A DNA stretch of 5,813 nucleotides from Ilumatobacter sp. (GTDB lineage: Bacteria; Actinomycetota; Acidimicrobiia; Acidimicrobiales; Ilumatobacteraceae): assembly GCA_029263275.1 (NCBI GenBank), contig JAJCXU010000390.1, positions 1-5,813 on the forward strand, written 5' to 3'. A program made the position numbers and the translations under genes. The notes under the pieces were generated by a model, which worked only from the letters and a program-made list of their open reading frames with translations, did no database searches and had not been told where the DNA came from. Below, in pieces: positions 5,108-5,813 of this stretch (position 1 is its first letter; each line of letters opens with the position of its first letter).

Positions 5108-5813
5108 ATGAGTGACCTCGACAATCTGCTTGCCAGTCGTGAGATGGTGCTGGTCGCGGGTTCGGGCGGTGTGGGCAAGACGACGATCGCGGCCGCCATG
5201 GGCATCGCTGCGGCACAGCGTCAGAAGGGCAAGATCCTCGTCCTCACGGTCGATCCGGCGCGCCGACTTGCCGCGGCGCTCGGTTTGGAAGAGGTCGGCA
5301 ACAGTCCCGTTCGTATCAAGCCGGCAGTGTTCAAGGCCGCCGGGGTCAAGGTTCGGGGCCAGCTCTGGGTCGCGATGCTCGACACCAAGGCGGGATGGGA
5401 CGAGCTGATTCGCCGCCATGCGCCCGACGCTCAGGTGCGCGATGCAGTGCTCGCGAACCCGTTGTATCGGAACATCACGAGCCGGTTCGTCCACAGCCAC
5501 GACTACCTCGCAATGGAGCAGCTGCACGACCTCCATGCAACCGGTGAGTTCGACCTGGTCATCGTCGACACGCCACCGTCGCGCAACGCACTGTCGATCC
5601 TCGATGCGCCCGGTCGTCTGGTCGACTTCTTCGGGAGCCGATTGTTGCGATGGCTGACCGTGCCCTACCGATCGCGACTGTTCACTGTGGCGTCGAAGCC
5701 GTTCTACCAAGTGGCCGATCGTGTGCTCGGCTCGCGGTTCCTTCAAGACATCGCCGACTTCTTTGTGCTCTTCCAGGCGATGGAGAGCGGCTTCGTCAAG
5801 CGCGCTCGATCAG
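5108..5813 (+). CDS. ArsA/Get3-like ATPase, second subunit (Rv3680/BagB-like), cut by right edge
   Basis: The reading frame is open from ATG 5108 to the window edge, giving 235 residues of a protein expected to exceed 350. The P-loop is AGSGGVGKTTIAAA (17-30): Lys24 is present, but the signature lysine expected at 19 is serine. LTVDPARRLAAALG (46-59) is the classic ArsA DPA motif with Asp49, and VIVDTPPSRNALSIL has Asp154 at the position of DTAPTGH. After this comes a hydrophobic, aromatic helical region (FFGSRLLRWLTVPYRS; IADFFVLFQAMESGF) like the client/membrane-contacting subdomain of the second ATPase in actinobacterial pairs. It follows the first ATPase with a 9-bp gap and no obvious Shine-Dalgarno, so coupled translation is likely. 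The two proteins presumably form a heterodimer. The client or transported substrate is unknown. Confidence 0.87.
   Translation, partial: MSDLDNLLASREMVLVAGSGGVGKTTIAAAMGIAAAQRQKGKILVLTVDPARRLAAALGLEEVGNSPVRIKPAVFKAAGVKVRGQLWVAMLDTKAGWDELIRRHAPDAQVRDAVLANPLYRNITSRFVHSHDYLAMEQLHDLHATGEFDLVIVDTPPSRNALSILDAPGRLVDFFGSRLLRWLTVPYRSRLFTVASKPFYQVADRVLGSRFLQDIADFFVLFQAMESGFVKRARS

Noticed and set aside
4196..5746. 516-residue frame on the minus strand
   Set aside because: It is antisense to both ArsA/Get3-like genes, has no recognisable domain, and arises from the GC-rich codon pattern.
1..5813. CRISPR, tRNA, rRNA, IS or phage features
   Set aside because: I saw no spaced direct repeats, cloverleaf-like segments, transposase or integrase motifs on either strand.

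Overview
The window looks like a piece of a high-GC actinobacterial chromosome, possibly from Acidimicrobiia/Ilumatobacter-like bacteria; the class-level guess is an inference and less certain than the phylum. The reasons are the strong GC bias at third codon positions, a DUF3107 protein (an essentially actinobacterial family), the actinobacterial type of paired ArsA/Get3-like ATPases, a Mrp protein without the CxxC pair, and GTG starts placed about 7 nt after a TANNNT box, as in leaderless actinobacterial transcripts. There is no tRNA, rRNA, CRISPR array, IS element or phage gene. Almost all of the sequence is protein coding.

Layout. (1) 1-1013, minus strand: Mrp/ApbC-type Fe-S cluster carrier ATPase, cut by the left edge. 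(2) 1014-1074: divergent promoter region with a perfect 12-bp palindrome beside a shared AT-rich box. (3) 1075-1827, plus: SufR-like (COG2345-type) winged-helix regulator with three C-terminal cysteines. (4) 1828-1980: convergent intergenic region with three short hairpins. (5) 1981-3710, minus: a two-gene operon with a 4-nt ATGA overlap, in which a GlxA-type DJ-1/AraC regulator (2622-3710) precedes a DJ-1/PfpI enzyme resembling isonitrile hydratase (1981-2625). (6) 3711-3830: divergent promoter region with a concentric dyad. (7) 3831-4064, plus: DUF3107 protein. (8) 4064-4094: hairpin overlapping the DUF3107 stop codon. (9) 4133-5098 and 5108-5813 (open at the right edge), plus: tandem ArsA/Get3-like ATPases resembling the mycobacterial Rv3679-Rv3680 pair.

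How the genes may work together. The Mrp/SufR-like pair forms a plausible Fe-S homeostasis module in which the regulator controls both itself and mrp through the palindrome. The GlxA-like regulator probably senses a small molecule with its DJ-1 domain and controls the co-transcribed DJ-1 enzyme. The two ATPases probably form an asymmetric heterodimer: the first has the complete deviant Walker A with the signature lysine, and the second has serine there. I do not see a wholly unknown system. The most interesting points are the candidate operators, the regulator-enzyme pair built on the same fold, and the asymmetric ATPase pair next to DUF3107.
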